Part shown: positions 7,349 through 10,662 of the stretch, one piece after another | How positions within the stretch are numbered: the stretch's first letter is position 1 | Layout: each line of letters begins with the position of its first letter | NCBI GenBank assembly: GCA_903944255.1 | Contig: CAJARE010000203.1 | Span: 1-10,662 of the forward strand | DNA: 10,662 nt | Direction: 5' to 3' | Source of the DNA: an uncultured beta proteobacterium | GTDB taxonomy: Bacteria > Pseudomonadota > Gammaproteobacteria > Burkholderiales > Burkholderiaceae | The notes under the pieces: model-generated | The model's input: the letters and a program-made list of their open reading frames with translations, nothing else | Database searches by the model: none | What the model was told of the DNA's origin: nothing | Program-made: the position numbers and the translations under genes

Positions 7349-7365
7349 TCGAAAGTCCATACACT
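7336..7365 (+). promoter_or_regulatory. Predicted mdh promoter
   Basis: A perfect TTGACA -35 box (7336-7341) is followed after 18 bases by TACACT (7360-7365), a four-of-six -10 match. The expected start near 7372 gives a leader of roughly 58 bases. The -35 box lies within the spacer of the opposing gntR promoter, so the two promoters overlap. A GATAAT further on (7372-7377) is an alternative -10 box but has no good -35 partner. Confidence 0.5.
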
Positions 7366-7429
7366 TGAATGGATAATAGAAAAGTTTTCAATTAATAACT
7401 CACTTAACCATCCTCTGGAGTAATAAGTA

Positions 7430-8419
7430 ATGGCAAAAGCCCCAATGCGTGTCGCTGTAACCGGTGCAGCCGGTCAAATCGGATATTCCCTCTTGTTCCG
7501 CATCGCCAATGGCGACCTGTTAGGCAAAGATCAGCCTGTAATCCTCCAATTACTCGAAATTCCAGACGAAAAGGCACAAAAAGCATTAAGTGGCGTCATG
7601 ATGGAGTTAGATGACTGTGCGTTCCCATTACTAGCTGGCATGAGCGCTCATTCTGACCCAATGACCGCATTTAAGGATATTGATATTGCCCTTTTGGTGG
7701 GTGCGCGTCCCCGTGGTCCTGGTATGGAGCGTAAAGATTTGCTGTCTGCTAATGCACAGATTTTTACAGCCCAAGGCAAGGCATTAAATGCTGTTGCAAA
7801 GAAGACTGTAAAGGTATTGGTTGTTGGTAACCCAGCCAACACTAATGCTTATATCGCCATGAAGTCCGCCCCAGATATTCCAGCAAAAAACTTCACTGCG
7901 ATGTTGCGTCTTGATCACAACCGTGCGCTATCGCAATTAGCAAGCAAGCTGAGCAAACCGGTAGCCAATATTGAAAAATTGATTGTCTGGGGTAACCATA
8001 GCCCAACCATGTATCCAGACTATCGTTTTGCTACAGTTGATGGGAAATCAGTAAAAGACAGCATTAATGATGCGGCTTGGAATAAAGATGTTTTCATTCC
8101 TACCGTAGGAAAACGTGGTGCCGCCATTATTGATGCTCGCGGCCTTTCTTCTGCTGCATCGGCAGCGAATGCTGCAATCGATCATATGCATGATTGGGTG
8201 CTTGGCACTCATGGTAAATGGGTCACGATGGGTATACCATCTAAGGGTGAGTACGGAATCCCCGCTGAAGTCATTTATGGTTTCCCAGTAGTTTGTGAAA
8301 ATGGTGAATACAAAATGATTGAAGGCTTGGAGATCGATGAATTTTCACGTGAGCGCATGACTCACACCTTGAATGAATTACTCGAAGAACAAGCTGGCGT
8401 TAAGCACTTGCTCTCATAA
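7430..8419 (+). CDS. mdh: Malate dehydrogenase (NAD-dependent)
   Basis: Interconverts malate and oxaloacetate, supplying oxaloacetate to citrate synthase encoded in the facing operon. The 329 residues belong to the malate dehydrogenase type with a GAAGQIG dinucleotide-binding loop (residues 12-18), as found in Burkholderiales and in the eukaryotic cytosolic enzyme. Substrate-binding arginines are in GARPRGPGMER (Arg93, Arg95 and Arg101 are candidates). The catalytic pair is Asp162 in RLDHNRA and His190 in VWGNHSPTMYPDY, with Arg165 beside the aspartate. GNPANTNAY (133-141) is the conserved cofactor-side loop. CTGGAG lies nine bases before the ATG. A second gene follows after 11 bases, so the two are probably co-transcribed up to the terminator at 8823. 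Confidence 0.98.
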   Translation: MAKAPMRVAVTGAAGQIGYSLLFRIANGDLLGKDQPVILQLLEIPDEKAQKALSGVMMELDDCAFPLLAGMSAHSDPMTAFKDIDIALLVGARPRGPGMERKDLLSANAQIFTAQGKALNAVAKKTVKVLVVGNPANTNAYIAMKSAPDIPAKNFTAMLRLDHNRALSQLASKLSKPVANIEKLIVWGNHSPTMYPDYRFATVDGKSVKDSINDAAWNKDVFIPTVGKRGAAIIDARGLSSAASAANAAIDHMHDWVLGTHGKWVTMGIPSKGEYGIPAEVIYGFPVVCENGEYKMIEGLEIDEFSRERMTHTLNELLEEQAGVKHLLS

Positions 8420-8430
8420 GGAAATTACCA

Positions 8431-8802
8431 ATGAAAAAAATCCTTCTTGCCATGAGTGTTGCGTTTGCAGGTCTTGGCTTTACTGCGCACGTATTTGCAA
8501 ATGAAGAAGTTGTTTGGACCTGTAGTGATAGTAAGCAATTTAGAACAACAGGAGGCACTGAGAGGATTCGCATCACTTGGGAGGCCAAGTCTTATGATTT
8601 GGAACGCCAAACTTCTCTGCCAGGAAGCCTGCGTTACAAGAACACGAGCTCAGGTCATGATCTCGTTGTTCTCGGAAATAAAGCAATGCTCTTTAATATT
8701 AAGGCAGGTATTCGCTTGGCTGATTTTTGTCAAACGGCAGAAATGAAGTCTGGCAAATTACCTCACTTATTTGCTGGTGCAGAACCTTTTACACCGAATT
8801 AA
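8431..8802 (+). CDS. Small exported protein, possible MliC/PliC-like lysozyme inhibitor
   Basis: A 123-residue protein with a clear signal peptide: KK at residues 2-3, a hydrophobic stretch at about 4-19, and a likely cleavage after Ala23 (VFA before NEE). It has no lipobox cysteine, so a soluble periplasmic form of about 100 residues is expected. Two cysteines, Cys31 in VWTCSDS and Cys100 in LADFCQ, could form one disulfide. The beta-rich middle (YDLERQ, then LPGSLRYKN, then LVVLGNKAML) resembles in order and spacing the MliC pattern of a loop ending in RY followed by a G-x-x-A-x-L strand, with a cysteine near the end. The resemblance is by eye and several conserved positions differ, so a lysozyme-inhibitor role is tentative. 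AAGGAAA overlaps the mdh stop and sits well before the ATG, so co-transcription with mdh is likely. Confidence 0.75.
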   Translation: MKKILLAMSVAFAGLGFTAHVFANEEVVWTCSDSKQFRTTGGTERIRITWEAKSYDLERQTSLPGSLRYKNTSSGHDLVVLGNKAMLFNIKAGIRLADFCQTAEMKSGKLPHLFAGAEPFTPN

Positions 8803-8822
8803 GCTTCATAGCAGCATGCATT

Positions 8823-8851
8823 AAAAAAGCCGAGTGATCCTCGGCTTTTTT
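8823..8851. terminator. Strong bidirectional intrinsic terminator
   Basis: A 12-bp perfect stem (AAAAAAGCCGAG with CTCGGCTTTTTT) closes a 5-base loop. Both strands therefore show a GC-rich hairpin followed by a run of T. It ends the mdh transcript, 20 bases after the small exported protein gene, and the convergent yaaA-DUF2863 transcript, 17 bases after the DUF2863 stop. Confidence 0.92.
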
Positions 8852-8868
8852 ATTTCCTCAGATCATCA

Positions 8869-10080
8869 TTAATGAAACAAAGGTTGCTGGGTTGGAGCAT
8901 CTTCAGGCATTTCAGCATGCACAGCCTCCCCGGATCGATCCGGAAATAAAGGCGCTCCGCAGTCATCACACAACTCTGGATCAAACAACATGGCATGACG
9001 GAACACGTCTTCTACTCCAGCATCATGTAAGGCGTCGCAAATTTTTTTAATGGGGCTTTCGTCATCAGATAAATCATTTAATGCGTCATTTGCAACGGTC
9101 TCACGATCATAAAGAGGCCATATCACGCCATACATGATCTCAGAAGATCCCTTTGCGCTAAACGCAATTCGATACTCATCTGCCTGCTCTTCGCCAAAGG
9201 CGCCAACTACACAAGACAAACCCGCTGGCAAAATACCAACGGTGCTCTCCATGTAATTGACTGCTGCACGAATGCTTAATGGTCGAACATGCTTATCTGC
9301 TAATCGGCAATTAGTGAAATAAGATTCAGGTAATAAAAGCTCAAACTCACATCCTGGTAACAAAGAGGCAATAGGATCATGCATGGCATTTTGCCAGCTA
9401 ATGAGACTCACGCCGCGCTCTTGTCGGATAGGTGGCTCGGCTTGCCAGCGAAATATCGGCGATCCTGATGGGGCACATAATGCAGCAATAATGAAACGGG
9501 GATCAGCTAATACTGCAATTGTTTCAGACATGTCTCGCAACTCTAACTTGACTTCCCTTGAAGAAATGGCTGCGGTGGCCAAGGCTTCAGTTAAGACTCG
9601 GGTTTGGCAATGCGAATGGGGCATCTGATCAATACTATAGAGCCAAGGAACAATCGCTAAACGGGTATCACTGGCAGCAATAGCTGAATTTAAAGACTGC
9701 GCTGTTGCTTCAATAATGCTGACTGGTAAAGGGCCAGAAGGAATTTGATAGCGGGTATGAGCCACTATTGGTAAAGCAAGCAAGAGCACATCCCACTCTT
9801 GACCCTCATATTCCAACTTAAGTGATTCAGCCAAGGTTTCAGCAGTATCCGCTAACACTTCAAAAGCAACGGTATTGATACGAAAGGTTTGATCTAGGGC
9901 AGCATCAATCACATTTTGGTTTTGGCTTTTTAACAAACGCATCAAGCGAATATTTAAGCGCTCCTCCCAGAAGCGATCCTCGATTTGACTTCCGGAGGCA
10001 GCTAAAGAAATTGCGTCAGCCACTAGCCGCTCGGCCTCAGGTGATGAACGCTGTGAGGACTTAGTACGATGTACGGCCAT
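8869..10080 (-). CDS. DUF2863 family protein of unknown function
   Basis: A 403-residue protein matching, from memory, the DUF2863 family common in Burkholderiales; its function is not known. No signal peptide or membrane helix is seen, so it is probably cytoplasmic. The N-terminus is basic and serine-rich (MAVHRTKSSQRSS), followed by a helical stretch to about residue 100 and a mixed alpha/beta body. The most distinctive part is the C-terminal tail: a CxxC pair (Cys371 and Cys374 in LCDDCGAPLFPD), then AVHAEMPED, resembling half of a zinc ribbon. Only one such pair is obvious, so metal binding, if any, would need other ligands or a dimer. The ATG overlaps the yaaA stop by one base (TAATG), pointing to coupled translation. 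Confidence 0.85.
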   Translation of the reverse strand: MAVHRTKSSQRSSPEAERLVADAISLAASGSQIEDRFWEERLNIRLMRLLKSQNQNVIDAALDQTFRINTVAFEVLADTAETLAESLKLEYEGQEWDVLLLALPIVAHTRYQIPSGPLPVSIIEATAQSLNSAIAASDTRLAIVPWLYSIDQMPHSHCQTRVLTEALATAAISSREVKLELRDMSETIAVLADPRFIIAALCAPSGSPIFRWQAEPPIRQERGVSLISWQNAMHDPIASLLPGCEFELLLPESYFTNCRLADKHVRPLSIRAAVNYMESTVGILPAGLSCVVGAFGEEQADEYRIAFSAKGSSEIMYGVIWPLYDRETVANDALNDLSDDESPIKKICDALHDAGVEDVFRHAMLFDPELCDDCGAPLFPDRSGEAVHAEMPEDAPTQQPLFH

Positions 10081-10662
10081 TATTTTCTCTCTGCACGTCT
10101 AAAGACTGGCTTATCCACCTTAGAATCGGCCGCATAATATCGATAACCATCTAAGTTAAAACCTTTTAGGTCAGCGGGATCACTAATACGATTCTCCACT
10201 ACATAACGAGCCATCAGACCACGAGCTCGCTTTGCATAAAAAGATATGATTTTGTACTTGCCATCCTTTGCATCTTGAAAGACTGGCGCAATCACTGGAC
10301 ATCCTAGCTCTTTGGGCTGCAAGACCTTGAAATACTCCTCGGAGGCTAAGTTCAACAATATGGGCTTTTTATCCTTTGCCAAGGCTTTCTTTAGAGAATC
10401 AGTCACCCTGCTACCCCAAAAAGCATATAAGTCCTTACCACGGGCATTCTTTAGAGAGGTGCCCATCTCCAGGCGATAAGCTTGCATTAAATCCAAAGGC
10501 CTGAGAGCCCCGTATAAACCAGATAGGATCCGAATGTGATTCTGGGCAAAATCAACCGCCTTAGCATTGAGCGACTTGACATCAAATCCATCGTAGACAT
10601 CCCCGTCAAAGGCGTAAATGGCAGGCTTACTATTGGCCGCAGTAAATTTTGACGACCAATCA
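10080..10662 (-). CDS. yaaA: Peroxide stress protein YaaA (DUF328), 5' end cut by window edge
   Basis: The frame is open from the stop at 10080 to the right edge, giving 193 residues. The E. coli protein has about 258, so some 65 N-terminal residues lie outside. Family motifs include AIYAFDGDVYDGFD, then HIRILSGLYGALRPLDL and YRLEMGTSL, and near the end ADLKGFNLDGYRY. In E. coli YaaA lowers free iron and oxidative DNA damage under peroxide stress and has a DNA-binding fold; the same role is presumed here. A TTG at 10494-10496 could be mistaken for the start, but the conserved sequence continues upstream without a stop. It is the upstream partner of the DUF2863 gene, with a TAATG overlap. Confidence 0.95.
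   Translation of the reverse strand, partial: DWSSKFTAANSKPAIYAFDGDVYDGFDVKSLNAKAVDFAQNHIRILSGLYGALRPLDLMQAYRLEMGTSLKNARGKDLYAFWGSRVTDSLKKALAKDKKPILLNLASEEYFKVLQPKELGCPVIAPVFQDAKDGKYKIISFYAKRARGLMARYVVENRISDPADLKGFNLDGYRYYAADSKVDKPVFRRAERK

Noticed and set aside
8400..8610. Minus-strand frames of about 60 codons opposite the small exported protein gene
   Set aside because: They are antisense to a gene with a good signal peptide and ribosome site, and their proteins have no recognisable features.
10080..10496. A free-standing 138-residue gene starting at a TTG
   Set aside because: YaaA family sequence continues upstream in the same frame to the window edge, so this is the C-terminal part of a larger gene.
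1..10662. CRISPR arrays, insertion sequences, tRNA or rRNA genes, toxin-antitoxin or defence genes
   Set aside because: Reading both strands showed no spaced repeats, transposase, cloverleaf sequence or defence-type domain. Gene content is core metabolism throughout.

Overview
The window looks like a chromosomal core-metabolism locus of a betaproteobacterium in the Burkholderiaceae. Polynucleobacter is the most likely genus. The grounds are gene order (mdh, a GntR regulator and sdhCDAB-sdhE-gltA in one block), a DUF2863 protein (a family I know mainly from Burkholderiales), moderate AT-richness, and the protein sequences themselves. The genus is an inference from memory; no search was run. 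Nothing points to horizontal transfer, phage, insertion sequences or CRISPR.

Layout from the right of the leftward block: a HutC-type GntR regulator (6533-7270) is followed on the minus strand by sdhC, sdhD, sdhA, sdhB, sdhE, gltA and leuC. leuC is cut by the left edge and lacks only its last few residues. Most of these genes are separated by a few to about 25 bases, or overlap by 4 in the case of sdhB/sdhE. The larger gaps are before sdhC (156 bases) and before gltA (82 bases), where internal promoters may lie. The block encodes complete succinate dehydrogenase (complex II), its FAD assembly factor, citrate synthase, and the large subunit of isopropylmalate isomerase for leucine synthesis.

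Divergent from the regulator is mdh (malate dehydrogenase, 7430-8419), followed 11 bases later by a small exported protein resembling C-type lysozyme inhibitors (MliC/PliC). A strong bidirectional terminator at 8823-8851 closes this rightward unit. It also closes the leftward pair coming from the right edge: yaaA (cut by the edge) and a DUF2863 gene whose start overlaps the yaaA stop by one base.

The most informative non-coding piece is the 159-base gntR/mdh intergenic region. A perfect 14-bp palindrome covers the predicted -10 box of gntR and sits just upstream of the predicted -35 box of mdh, and the two divergent promoters nearly interlock. The simplest reading is that the GntR protein controls its own gene and mdh, and possibly the sdh operon, in response to an organic acid. 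This is inference. I found no clearly undescribed system; most of the window is ordinary, well-conserved metabolism.
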